From Eutreptiella sp. 'Long Island Sound 2002' (lineage: Eukaryota; Euglenozoa; Euglenophyceae; Eutreptiales; Eutreptiaceae): DNA of 64,000 nucleotides. The stretch spans positions 29,457,380 to 29,521,379 of the forward strand of contig OZ038398.1 in assembly GCA_964036045.1 (NCBI GenBank). The letters run 5' to 3'. The notes under the pieces are model-generated. The model was not told the DNA's origin. It saw only the letters and a list, made by a program, of their open reading frames with translations, and did not search any database. Shown in pieces: positions 50,901-60,046 of this stretch. The position numbers and the translations under genes are program-made. The stretch's first letter is position 1, and every line of letters starts with the position of its first letter.

Positions 50901-51389
50901 GCATGAGCGTTTTAGCAGTGAACATTTGGTGGCCACATCCACATGGGATTGGCCAGTCAACAAAAGGAACTCCGCAAATTCTTCTGCCCATTCAGGCAGA
51001 TTTTTAGGGTCGAACTCCGGCAGTTCCAGCTGGATGTTCGCCTGGGCAATCGGTCTGCCCATCTTCCCACCCCCCGGAGTTAGGCCTGAAGGCGACACGC
51101 CGGCAAGTGGGGCCAGGGCTGACAGCCCTCTTCTCTCACTCTCTGTGACAGGCACGTCCTGTAGGTCCGCCATAGGCACAGTCCTGGCACGGGGGTGAAA
51201 GGGGCTGGGGCAGGTAACCTTAGGCAACAGCCTTGAGACCCTCGATTTCTTGAGATCTTCGGCCAGGGTACTCAGCCCTGGAGAGAGAGAGAGGAACTCA
51301 GGCTTGGGTAAGGGTTCTGCAATACCCAGTTTAGCCTTAATGGCCTCTGATAAGGCCGTCACATCTGGATCTTCTGATCCAGACAGGAA
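45000..51389 (-). CDS. B2 Gag-Pro-Pol polyprotein (fused, >2,100 aa)
   Basis: A single frame from an in-frame TAA (51390-51392) to TAA at 45000-45002. Numbered from codon 51362: capsid-like domain about 85-210 (ELPEFDPKNLPEWAEEF); zinc knuckle CGNCGKRRHYEDEC about 391-404; protease LDTGATLS near 545; MT-like domain about 665-810 with VELFAS near 691 and NPPF near 727; RT with VDYGEVNKK and HIDD near 1267; RNase H ITDAS near 1419; integrase zinc finger (HLSSGH ... CGCHASK), then VDYIHG, SDEDV and CERQN (about 1732, 1792, 1827); GPY segment; chromodomain-like segment about 2047-2087. Unlike A and C, Gag and Pol are fused with no stop between them. All catalytic motifs seen are intact. Confidence 0.92.
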   Translation of the reverse strand, partial: FLSGSEDPDVTALSEAIKAKLGIAEPLPKPEFLSLSPGLSTLAEDLKKSRVSRLLPKVTCPSPFHPRARTVPMADLQDVPVTESERRGLSALAPLAGVSPSGLTPGGGKMGRPIAQANIQLELPEFDPKNLPEWAEEFAEFLLLTGQSHVDVATKCSLLKRSCKKKFLQKQVKQIVKTCSTWAEVFLRLEKTFPVYETDLSVRTQIEELPMLPEFPSAARISEYVCDMEYLFSRMNVGSYGATEPHLWLMSKIPQRTWDDCRSTSERKSRTHSYDTLVDLLIELALERENDSHMEKFLKKHLGRGGTPTPERGEGKGHKNPTNTNQGGGKGRGNLRAMNEVPTDAGTPPLFYCRPVNDKGGPCHASDCDLRSGCMLQMKRQQHTKDGKTVTHQDHFRCTITCGNCGKRRHYEDECHIKKRESDKLKRQEAERQKNPTPARNPPNGDKGKGGGKGGGKTGPPNAQRRSSAPVATPTPAATPAPAAGVPKKRPQGDNATPEGNNSKKRRLAWMAKSLMAAGVDVKFPDDEQGGGSEEEDLVFWILVKIGDQVFRAVLDTGATLSIVARRLLKTFRKTKTVAIRVGDGRTIHSLEGVDVTICLGDETVTQHCRVLDTDAFDIVIGTDFLRRNPQVKMLSLQRPYSLHCDFGSGLFSVPLELSGRKESGLRYAAKTNYRTENYQLARHVLENGLAALQVNLDEIQVELFASQQQHIMQLYCSKQTNNAFRFFWKAMGLAYANPPFSLLAKVLTKIAYEGGRVVMCTPDWGCSGEHAYWRRMLDRMTVGRVQLPDGPIYVPEDSDTAMQAPEWASFLSIIDGSLNPVPLCDLDQVLLKEVMAENRGLTLYDSKNRSPEHLSATLTGCESPDDYLEPAAVKEDADDQLSEIASTIPSVDPSCVDLKHSAFLAQLLLEEVDLESTSEPASSVGKPVLHMQPVHTGEPVARSTDALARPAANNMPLSEHDTQELRRLLYLKAEGIERQERLQYLRQTWKYSIWSEEDDESYTLPDPEIPLVYSLHYGQQCPPEWDDGTVPAETADRHKKKEHGKSNLHAEEDFLQKVESLNLDPRLKKLLITHEEVFGALPPPLSCKKLVQMDLKLKPEFEKTRVRRRPYPAPQEQVEEIERQIQECIDAGLVEEYKHGDYPHHCSPCFLVAKPGSTALRLVVDYGEVNKKTQNHSGSIPNMENTLERIAKCRYKTKMDKRSGFWQVDLTAAAQELLAFIAPKGRVFKWKVMPFGVANAPALFQELMNKILYILRRRPLVQELISRGAEMEAHIDDVSLGTNTKEDHVLLLREFFTVCQENHLRIKLEKCEFMKEEMEYLGFDLGYGWWKPAASKMQPLQDMQIRDDPKKGLHDVRSFVGACNFYRRHIHNFTYSSAPLTDLIKKTTPWRWTSREEECFQELKKKIASSNCLGVPRPEGEIVLITDASDVGGGGTIYQWQELNPAELTHCHYRTTGLNRDGSLKHDYPTSEWRLVPLGHWNWKWNQARSNYSTYDQELLAGMLVLSSQSRLLGSNPIVWLCDQEPVKSFQKGPPPEKAKLKRWWTYLSQFRLTVHHIPGINNELSDYISRNNFDALIGESSEALAKEAFQRMDVQLDLSMRTAGILVGWSLTDYQSEYEEILQTLNTGLEPRVIDGHQWYKNNQYLFYEDRIVVPEARLDGCLQWSHLSSGHTGANRSVEFFRECFYSSLTLTELRSRMQTIVDACGCHASKQSDSSDRGLISSLPIPYCANSLLYVDYIHGLPRFGGYDSCLVVTCGLSRFTRVFPCNKKITGEQTVKMLVEQWFEPYGAPKQVHSDEDVRIRSDTGWYKRVLNALNVEVTTGVPYTHTSNPLCERQNRVVEQNLRILMKQERTKDWVRLVPWAVLSMNSQRSSSTGFTPHELFHGGRPAWFFKTPFPEDFKSPVGDWLEHKQSLANQAGTNVRRIRDREQSRRNRLRRPASFKVGDLVLVHHSRLPSWPRNCLQDPYFGPYRIIRIDGSRIHVRCSPRLGGELLCAPKQLRHYHSPDDLSWDEWRLSDSEIERIDLENAASPEEADELEEMTADEMAVDGYYVVAGIARHEYKQGWKFLTLWDGYGLSEAVWEPMSAFIQPDGSINPIFRTYLVENNEGQLLTRAETMSQRKKRN

Positions 51390-51977
51390 TTAGGCCAGCA
51401 GCTCGGCCGTTTGATCCAGGGCACCGTAGGTTCGCCTTGGATGATGTTCTTCGACTCGAGTTGGGCCCACTTCGGGAGCCCTTGGGGTTGGGTACTCAGG
51501 TCGTAGTCGTCTTGGTAGGGATGCAGTAGACGGAGGACCAGAGTGTGAGTAGGACCCTAGATCCGTACGTGGTCTGGACCCATGTACAGCCAGTGGTTCC
51601 TCTCCATCTTCCCCACGGATGGATTTGTAGTACTCATCGTGCATGATGTACTCATCCATCTTCATCTTCAGCTTCTCATATTCCTCAGGTCCTTCAATGG
51701 CAGTTGAGGATGAAGCTGGGCAATTGGATCGTGATACTGAAGCAGCCACACGTCTGTGGAGGTGACTGAAGCTGTCTCCACCGTGTGCTGCTAAGGCCTC
51801 GGTGGTAAGGCCTTTATTCTTCTCCGCCCTTCTGCGTTCTGGATCTCCTTGGGACCCAGATGCGCCACTGAGGTGATGTGGTGCTCGGTGTGGTGGTTCA
51901 CTCATTGGGTGGACCACACTGCCCATTTGTACTTGGACAGTTCGGATAGGCCAGGTCCTTACACTTGGTGTGGACAT
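51390..51977 (-). CDS. B2 Gag N-terminal segment before an in-frame TAA
   Basis: The ATG at 51977 (minus) opens about 195 codons to TAA (51392-51390), in the same frame as the polyprotein that follows. It is Ser/Pro/Arg-rich, with a charged YEKLKMKMDEYIMHDEYYK helix, and looks like the disordered N-terminal Gag region of family A, which has no stop here. The TAA is therefore either a nonsense mutation in this copy or a readthrough point limiting polyprotein output. The corresponding part of B1 and B3 is outside the window, so I cannot tell which. Confidence 0.7.
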   Translation of the reverse strand: MSTPSVRTWPIRTVQVQMGSVVHPMSEPPHRAPHHLSGASGSQGDPERRRAEKNKGLTTEALAAHGGDSFSHLHRRVAASVSRSNCPASSSTAIEGPEEYEKLKMKMDEYIMHDEYYKSIRGEDGEEPLAVHGSRPRTDLGSYSHSGPPSTASLPRRLRPEYPTPRAPEVGPTRVEEHHPRRTYGALDQTAELLA

Positions 51978-52042
51978 TATGGACTTGTTGTTGAGCTTTT
52001 GTTCTGCACTTCTCAGGGTCGGTTCAAAAGGTCTCAAGGGAC

Positions 52043-52055
52043 TGTCTCTGCTACC
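52043..52055 (-). promoter_or_regulatory. B2 primer-binding site
   Basis: Minus-strand ggtagcagagac directly follows the 5' LTR. ggtagcagag matches the complement of the initiator tRNA-Met 3' end. Confidence 0.8.
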
Positions 52056-52781
52056 GGAAAGATGTCCTTGAATTATGCCCTAGGTCTTTTGATGTATTCC
52101 TGCAAGTTGGTTTTGTAGTGGAAAACCCCAAACCAAAGCAGCAAGTAGAGCAAGGACTGAATATGGATCGAATCAATGAAATCAATGATTGGTTTTGGAA
52201 TCCAGTGTAACACAGAGGGGCTGCAGATAGACAAAGCAGGTATATGAACATAGATTCAATCACAAATGGATAATACAAAAGGTTTTATATGAAAATTGGT
52301 CAGACTCTAGCCTCAGAGGTTGCAATAGGCACTTCATGTGCACTCTTTTGGGTGAAATGGTGCTGGTTAGGACTGAGGGGCATAGATGTCAGGACCACAC
52401 AGAAAATGACTTGGCCAAGCAACTGAATTCAGAAACAGTTACAAAGTAGGACCACAATAAGTGGTAGAATCAATTGAGTATAGGGGTCTTGGGGTGGGAG
52501 ACCACTTAGGCTCAACCTCCAAGGCCCACAAGCATGGAATGCCTGATTTATTTTGGTATGACCTCCATGAAGGAAGGTACCTCCGCTCAGTTGAGTGGTA
52601 GGGGTGAACTTCATGGGGGGGGCTAGGGTCACAACCCTAGTTACCTTGAGAAAGTGTACTTTAGGCCACAAAAGAGAGATAAAAACACTTAAGTTTGTCT
52701 CAGCATCAACAAAGGGTTTTAAGGGGGGCTTAGCCTGGATCAAGCCCTCCAAGAAAGACATGGCAGTGACTTTTTCTTACT
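52056..52781 (-). repeat. B2 5' LTR (726 bp)
   Basis: Same length as the 3' LTR, with a few substitutions. It is followed at 52782 by the second cgctt duplication and the resumed B1 3' region. Confidence 0.92.
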
Positions 52782-54490
52782 CGCTTTACCTGTATCCGAA
52801 ATTCACCCTTGTTTTCTTCTTCACAGGTAAGTACAAAAAGCGTTTGTCCGTGTGCGGCCGTGGCGTTAAAGTTGAGTTGCTTAAAACGCTTAGGTTTGTT
52901 TTGTGTTCGTTCCAATTCGGCATTCACACGATGCATGGTGAGTAAGGTAGGTTAGCCCAGGAGGAGCTCACCTCCTGGTTGAGTCAGTGGTTCAGCCTCC
53001 CTTCCCTGCGTGCACATGATGCATTAAAGGGTAGGCCACGCGAATTGCGCACGGTAAACCTTGTTTAGGTTACCCAGAGGCTCCTCGGTACGTTCTTTAA
53101 GAGAACCCGAGGAGTTTCTTAAAGCTTGCTTGCTTGACAGGGGTAGCTGATCCGTCAGCGTGTTTGCGAACAGTGTATTATAGGTCACACTGAGAAGGGT
53201 ATAATACCTGGAGTGTGGCTTGGTTCCTCCGTCGCAAACACCCCTTCATTTGCCTCTTTTGTACAGGTGGGAGAGGTTAAGGGTGATTGGTGCACGCAGC
53301 AGCTGCCTTCGGCGGCTACCATTTTTCTGCCCCAGCAAAACAGGGGCGCTGATCACAAATCAAATCACTGTACCTCAGCCAGTACTGGCGAGGGCAGTAC
53401 GACCTCAACGACATCTGCGCTGTGCACGCAACGAGAGCACCCCTTTCCTCCACGCCCTAGCAGGGGAAACGCGTTGTGGCGTCCCCTGTTAGGCCACAGC
53501 TGCTTAGGAGCGCTGTGTTCTCTTGTCCTTTTCACAGGAGGGCCACTAGGGCCTGAGTCTTCCTGGACAGCAGCCCCAAGTAGCGTGTGTAGGGGTTAGG
53601 GTCAGCAGGCCTGGCAGGAGTGGAGTGCAAGTGATGAGTGCTCACCCTGCCTTCGAAGGCCGGTGCTGGCGTTAGTGAGTGTAGTGTAGTGGTGTCTCCT
53701 GTCCCGCGTGCTTTTCCTCGTGGGCAGGGGAGTGCGTTAGCTTTTGGCCTGTAGCAAAAATGGGCATTTTGTATGCCCTTAGCACACTTGGCCACCCCTC
53801 CCCTCTTAGTAGGTAGGGCTTTTGCCGTCTTACCCCAAGGATAGGCGCCAGCACAGAAATTGGGCGCCATAGGAGTGGTAATAGTACCTGATTAGGACCT
53901 TCGGTCCGACGTCAGCGAAGCCCGGTCTCCGGGAGCCACGCTGGGGAGAGAAGTGAGACACATACAGACATACGTAGCACACTTAGGGGTATGGTAAACC
54001 CTGTAAGGAAGGGTAGAACCCCATGGGTCTGGACCAGTCAGGGGTCCTAACTGTGGGCTCGCTTGTCCCCAAGGAGGGAAGACACACCTTGCCTCATAAC
54101 ACCTTGCTTGTCCTTCCCCCCTGGTGTAGTAAGCCACCGTTCTTCGTTGGCTCACCAAGGTCATTACATTAGGGCAGTACCCATGCAACACATGGTCAAC
54201 AAGGCAAACACTCGCTGGGTGGCTGCAATCTTGATAAGCGGCCACCTGGCTCACGCTGGAAACCATAGGCATGGGTCTGCAGGGCACAGACAGGGTCAGT
54301 GCAGTGCTCAATAAGCAGTAGTCTGTGAAAAACCAATGGCCTTCGGCCAGGGAGTGGTTGTCACGGGGGGCTAACGGTCCTGTCCTGCGATGCAATGCGG
54401 GGCAACTGTGACAACTGCTCTTACACCCATACTCAGGCACGACTGCAGAAGAGTGCTCACTGCACCTGTCAGTAGACTGACACAGGGAAA
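52782..54490 (-). other. B1 3' region, proximal part
   Basis: Collinear with B3 at about 58,440-60,046, but about 53,545-53,960 is strongly diverged from B2 and B3. It contains a 168-bp insert (54300-54467). A minus-strand ORF of 182 codons (54440-53892) exists; it starts inside the insert. The part outside the insert matches frames in B2/B3 that are closed by a TGA, so I do not call it a gene. Confidence 0.65.
54300..54467. mobile_element. MITE-like 168-bp insertion in B1
   Basis: Absent from the same place in B2 and B3. It is flanked by gtcag (54295-54299 and 54468-54472), and its ends carry an imperfect inverted tgcagtg...cactgca repeat, offset by three bases on the right. The 5-bp duplication and short TIR fit a small non-autonomous DNA element; no coding capacity. 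Confidence 0.6.
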
Positions 54491-55304
54491 TTAGCTTCGC
54501 TTCTTACGCTGGGACATAGTCTCAGCACGGGTTAGGAGCTGACCCTCGTTGTTCTCAACGAGGTAAGTGCGGAAGATGGGGTTGATACTCCCATCTGGTT
54601 GTATGAAGGCTGACATAGGTTCCCAGGTCGCCTCGGACAACCCATAGCCATCCCACAGGGTTAGGAATTTCCAGCCCTGTTTATACTCGTGGCGAGCAAT
54701 ACCTGCAACCACGTAGTAACCATCGACTGCCATCTCATCGGCAGTCATCTCTTCGAGTTCGTCTGCCTCCTTTGGACTGGCAGCGTTCTCTAGGTCTATA
54801 CGTTCGACCTCACTGTCGCTGAGGCGCCACTCATCCCAAGACAAGTCGTCAGGGGAGTGATAGTGCCTCAACTGCTTAGGTGCACATAGCAGTTCACCAC
54901 CTAGACGTGGACTGCACCTGACATGGATCCTGGATCCATCTATCCTGATGATACGATAGGGTCCAAAGTAAGGGTCCTGTAGGCAGTTACGTGGCCAGGA
55001 GGGTAGGCGTGAATGGTGTACCAAAACAAGGTCACCAACCTTGAAGCTGGCAGGTCGCCGTAGGCGGTTCCGTCGGCTCTGTTCACAGTCACGAATGTGC
55101 CTCAGGTTAGTACCAGCCTGGTTAGCCAGAGACTGCTTGTGTTCCAGCCAATCTCCCACAGGGCTCTTGAAGTCCTCAGGGAAGGGGGTTTTGAAGAACC
55201 AGGCAGGTCGTCCTCCATGGAACAGTTCGTGGGGGGTGAAACCCGTAGAAGAGCTCCGCTGTGAGTTCATGGACAGAACTGCCCAGGGCACTAGGCGTAC
55301 CCAG
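54491..55304 (-). pseudogene. B1 pol C-terminus (integrase tail and chromodomain)
   Basis: Encodes the last about 270 residues of a B-type Pol, from WVRLVPWAVLSMNSQ through the GPY segment (DPYFGPYRI) and the chromodomain-like WEPMSAF to TAA at 54491. The upstream catalytic part is cut off by the A4 LTR at 55305. A minus-strand ORF runs on into that LTR, but those residues are not Pol. Near-identical to B2 and B3 over this part. Confidence 0.9.
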
Positions 55305-56102
55305 AGTAAGAAAAAGTGCTTTTCCATTGCTTTGAGGCATACTCTAGTTGTATTAGAGATGCACTGAGCATCCATGCATTTTAATCTTAGTATTGGTCCA
55401 ACCAAAACTGGTGATAACACATTTTGACCTATGGAACCAAACACCCAATCAGGACATGGAGTGGACCCCTTAAACCCCTTTCAATGTGAAGTAAAACATC
55501 TTTTCCTGAGTTGACTGAGCACTGACATACCTAAGGTAGAGCCTATGAATTTATCTATGTTTTTCCATGAATTCTTAGCTATCCTAGTGGTATGCACCCT
55601 AGGGGGCTGGGCACCTCTTTTTGAGAGGTCCTGGGTTCAATTCCTGGTCAGCCTAGCTAAGTAGGAAGATCCCATGTGACATGGCAGTGACCTCATCGCC
55701 ACATACCATGCCACCTCAGCACATATGGGACCCAAAACAAACGGTGCACATCTCCTAAGATGGCACTATGGAGAGAGAGTGATCCTGAGGCAGTTTTCTA
55801 ACTCTTTTCCTAAAACATTTCAGCTATCTTTGTGAATATGCATTCATTTGTGACCTGAGCTGTAGTTTCTGTGAATATCCAATCATCTTTCACTGTTTAC
55901 ACTGCAGCCCTTCATGCTTTGATCCTGAATTACCTTCTCCTTGCATACTATTGGCTTGGGCTATCCTGGATTGACTTGGCTTTACTGTATTTCAACAAAC
56001 AAAAGCTTTTCATCATCCAAAACAAGCAGCAGGACACCCTACAGCAACAACAAGCAGCAGGAGAAGCAAAAACACAGTGCTGAAAACACTATAAACTTTT
56101 CT
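55305..56102 (+). repeat. A4 5' LTR (798 bp)
   Basis: Same family as the A3 LTR but with one, not two, copies of the 19-bp ctaagtaggaagatcccat unit, and more substitutions. Contains the tRNA-like module at about 55,578-55,651. Confidence 0.9.
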
Positions 56103-56200
56103 GGTAGCAAGAGGCAGCCTGTCTCTGTGCACCGGCAGCGACCCCGCGCCGTACAACCAGTGCTCCGAGCAGGCAAACATAAGCAGAAGGGCGGATTAAG

Positions 56201-56736
56201 ATGGACCCAGGAAGAGTGGACGCCGACGTGCAGACAGCGCCAGCGCCTGAGGCACCGGCAAGGCCGGCGCCTGGCACTGTACCTTCGGTGGAGCCCTTAC
56301 ATGGGCCAGTGGATACGGCGGAGGACTCCCTGGATGGCCTCCAGACGGCCTTCGGGGCCCTGACGGTCGAGAAAGTGGTCTCTCAGCCTCAGCCTGTGAA
56401 GAGGAAGAGAGAGAACGAGAGCGAGAAGGATGCTGGAGAAGGAGCAGACGAAGGAGAGGAGCAAGGGCAAGACCCGACGGATGTCCCTACCTTCGAAGGC
56501 GCACCAAGCGCTTCTGGCCTCCAAGCATCACCCTCTCCCATAACCACCACACTCCCAGCCGCCGCAACATCCACCTCCACAACCAACCCGCCTATGGCAG
56601 AGGGCACAGGCTTTACTGGCATGCCTCACTACCCCGCCTATGGCATGGGCCCACCTACCACTGCGCTCCTTGAGGCAACTACTGCCAGTGAGCCGGTGGC
56701 TTCCAGCTCTGCGCCGCGATGGTATGCGGCTGACCA
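56201..56736 (+). pseudogene. A4 gag, N-terminal fragment
   Basis: The ATG at 56201 starts a frame matching A1/A3 Gag residues 1 to about 178 (MDPGRVDADVQTAPAPE...). It is cut at RWYAADQ by the B3 LTR, which adds ERCP and a stop. Only the disordered, Pro/Ser-rich N-terminal region is present, with no capsid or zinc knuckle. B3 insertion duplication to the left: gacca (56732-56736). Confidence 0.88.
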
Positions 56737-57448
56737 AGAAAGATGTCCTTGAATGATGCCCTAGGTCTTTTGATGTATTCCTGCAGGTTTTGTAGTTGAA
56801 AACCCCAAACCAAAGCAGCAAGTAGAGCAAGGACTGAATGTGGATCGAATCAATGATTGGTTTTGTAATCCAGTATAACACAGAAGGGCTGCAGATAGAC
56901 AAAGCAGGTATATGCACATATATTCAATCACAAATGGATAATACAAAAGGTTTTATATGAAAATTGGTCAGACTCTAGCCTCAGAGGTTGCAATAGGCAC
57001 TTCATGTGCACTCTTTTGGGTGAAATGGTGCTGGTTAGGACTGAGGGGCATAGATGTCAGGACCACACAGAAAATGACTTGGCCAAGCAACTGAATTCAG
57101 AAACAGTTACAAAGTAGGACCACAATAAGTGGTAGAAACAATTGAGTATAGGGGTCTTGGGGTGGGAGACCACTTAGGCTTAACCTCCAAGGCCAACAAG
57201 CATGTAATGCCTGATTTTTTTTGGTATGACCTCCATGAAGGAAGGTACCTCCGCTCAGTTGAGTGGTAGGGGTGACCTTCATGGGGGGGCTAGGGTCACA
57301 ACCCTAGTTACTTTGAGAAAGTGTACTTTAGGCAACAAAAGAGAGATAAAAACACTTAAGTTTGTCTCAGCATCAACAAAGGGTTTTAAGGGGGGCTTAG
57401 CCTGGATCAAGCCCTCCAAGAAAGACATGGCAGTGACTTTTTCTTACT
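56737..57448 (-). repeat. B3 3' LTR (712 bp)
   Basis: Minus-strand start AGTAAGAAAAAGTCACTGCC at 57448, end CATCTTTCT at 56737; same length as B1. Confidence 0.92.
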
Positions 57449-60046
57449 CCCCCCTGGAGTACTAGTTGATCAAGCTAGTAGGACCAAGGAAAAAGGCTCA
57501 AATATTCCCAAAATTACCTCAAAAAAATGCATTAAACTTACCAAAAACATTCTCATCACTTCATAGAAGCCTATCACACTGTACGGACCCTTGAAAAACA
57601 GTGTAATGTACCGTGAATGATGTCCCTTCGAAGGGGCATTCCTCAAAAGTCGCCGGCGTGCGGCGAAAACTTTTGGAAAAAGTGTGGGGGTAGTGGGAAT
57701 TGAACCCAGGACTCCCTGTCCAGAGCACATGTGTCTGTCCACTAGGGTACAGTCGAACGCTCTAATGCGGACGGCTATCGCCGTATAAACAGCGTTTTAG
57801 TAAACGTCCTGACCAAGGGCCAGGGCGGAGCAATACTCCCAATGGAGGACACAAACCCCCAGGAGCTGGAAAAAATAGAAAATGGAACCAGCAGGGAGTG
57901 ATTCCTGCGGTTTTGCGGAAGGGGTTGCGATTTAGCAAGTGAAATCGTTTAAAATCGATGAAACCACGCGGGAAATCGTCATTTATACACATAACTTAAA
58001 GTCGCAGACAAGCGCAAAGGAAGCGGACGCCAAGAAAAGGGTTGCGCAAGCGAGAACGGCTTTTGGAAAAGAAGGTATGAGCCGTAGTTTTTAAAGTTTT
58101 AAAGAAAATTTTTGCACAGTTGCATCAAAATTTTTATAAACTTCAGAGTAAAGCATTCAAAATCAGCCCACACCACAGAGCAGTTCAACAACCCGTCTCT
58201 CAGGTATGTCTGTGTCACTTCACACTCACGCATTGCGTTTGTGTTGGTTGTTCCGTCAAAACGTTAGGGTTGTTAACGCTGTGCTCGTTGGGGGGTCGGG
58301 TGTTCATCTCTCGTGCTCTGCACAGGTGAAAGCAGGAATGAAAGGTATGTGATGCGAATGGAGCGCGCAGCGCGCCCGTAGGGTTAGAATATGCGCTGTG
58401 CTCGCGATGCATGTGCCTAATCTAGGCATCCACACGCTGTATCGCTAATTCACCCTTGTTTCCTTCTTCACAGGTTAGCGTTTGTTCGTGTGCGGCCGTG
58501 GCGTTCAAGTTGAGTTGCTTAAAACGCTTAGGTTTGTTTTGTGTTCGTTCCAATGCGGCATTCACACGATGCATGGTGAGTAAGGTAGGTTAGCCCAGGA
58601 GGAGCTCACCTCCTGGTTGAGTCTGTGGTTCAGCCTCCCTTCCCTGCGTGCACATGATGCATTAAAGGGTAGGCCACGCGAGTTGCGCACGGTAAACCTT
58701 GTTTAGGTTACCCAGAGGCTCCTCGGTATGTTCTTTAAGAGAACCCGAGGAGTTTCTTAAAGCTTGCTTGCTTGACAGGGGTAGCTGCATCTGCAGCGTG
58801 TTTGCGAACAGCGTATTATAGGTCACACTGAGAAGGGTATAATACCTGGAGTGTGGCTTGGTTCCACAGTCGCAAACGCCCCTTCATCTGCCTCTTTTGT
58901 ACAGGTGGGAGAGGTTAAGGGTGATTGGTGCACGCAGCAGCTGCCTTCGGCGGCTACCATTTTTCTGCCCCAGCAAAACAGGGGCGCTGATCACAAATCA
59001 AATCACTGTGCCTCAGCCAGTACTGGCGAGGACAGTTCGACCTCAACGACATCTGCGCTGTGCACGCAACGAGAGCACCCCTTCCCTCCAAGCCCTAGCA
59101 GGGGAAACGCGTTGTGGCGTCCCCTGTCAGGCCACAGTTGCTTAGTAGCGCTGTGTTCTCTTGCCTTTTCACAGGAGGGTCGCTAGGACCCAAGAGACCT
59201 TCACCTTCGCAACGCCCAGTAGAGTGTGCGTGTAGGAGTGGTAGTCCTGAGTGGGGGCTAGAGCCAGTTGCCCAGTGCTCGCCCACCAGGATGGTGCCAC
59301 TGTAGGGTGTGTAGGACCTGTAGGGGGTGTGTCACTGTCCCACCCTTTTCCTGCAATTTTAGCTGGGTTGGTGGGCTGTGACAGTGGTTAGGTCAGTGTT
59401 TTGGCCACATAGCAAACAGGCGTTTTGCATGCCTTCATAGCTTTTGGCCACCCCTCCCTGTAGTAGACAGATAGGTAGGGAAAACAATACCTGGATTAGC
59501 ACGCTGGGTATTCCCCCCAAGGTTTTGCGCCAGCACAGAAATTGGGCGCATAGGGGAGGGGAGACCCGGGGCGTACCCCGTGGCATCAATAAGCCAACCC
59601 TCCAGGTTTAGCAAGGGCGCAGACTTGGGTATAATTAGGACACCACTTCTGCGGCTTGCTCTCAGGACCTTAGGAATAGCACACTCACACATACAGAAAT
59701 ACGTAGCACACTTAGGGGTATGGTAAACCCTGGGAGGAAGGGTAGAACCCCATGGGTCTGGACCAGTCAGGGGTCCTAACTGTGGGCTCGCTTGTCCCCA
59801 AGGAGGGAAGACACACCTTGCCTCATAACACCTTGCTTGTCATTCCCCCCTGGTGTAGAAAGCCACCGTTCTTCGTTGGCTCACCAAGGTCATTACATTA
59901 GGGCAGTACCCATGCAACACATGGTCAACAAGGCAAACACTCGCTGGGTGGCTGCAATCTTGATAAGCGGCCACCTGGCTCACGCTGGAAACCATAGGCG
60001 TGGGTCTGCAGGGCACAGACAGGGTCAGTAGACTGACACAGGGTAA
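57449..60046 (-). other. B3 3' region
   Basis: 2.6 kb matching the B2 3' region along its length: G-run purine tract, tRNA-like module (minus, about 57,694-57,750), plus-strand splice-like sites (about 58,203, 58,325, 58,475, 58,576, 58,904, 59,175) and the block shared with A3. No long conserved gene. Confidence 0.75.

Larger units (their letters stand above)
41670..52781 (-). mobile_element. Complete LTR retrotransposon B2
   Basis: 11,112 bp, minus strand, with 726-bp LTRs at both ends and a 5-bp duplication cgctt (41665-41669 and 52782-52786) within the 3' region of B1. The two LTRs differ at about half a dozen positions by eye, so it is older than C and A3 but still recent. Order: LTR, PBS, gag N-terminal frame, in-frame TAA, long Gag-Pro-Pol frame, 2.6-kb 3' region, G-run purine tract, LTR. 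Confidence 0.95.
39959..55304 (-). mobile_element. B1: family B element remnant with two nested insertions
   Basis: Outer minus-strand B element. Its 3' LTR (39959-40670), 3' region (40671-41669, resuming 52782-54490) and pol C-terminus (54491-55304) are collinear with B3 when B2 and a MITE-like insert are removed. Its remaining pol, gag and 5' LTR were displaced to the right by A4, beyond the window. Confidence 0.85.
55305..56736 (+). mobile_element. A4: family A element, 5' part only
   Basis: 5' LTR, leader and the first about 178 codons of gag inserted in B1 pol. The likely left target duplication is cccag (55300-55304). It is broken by B3 at 56737, and the rest should resume beyond base 64000. 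Confidence 0.88.

Noticed and set aside
53892-54440. 182-codon ORF downstream of B1 pol
   Set aside because: Its start lies in a MITE-like insert, and the homologous frame in B2 and B3 is closed by TGA, so it is probably not a gene.
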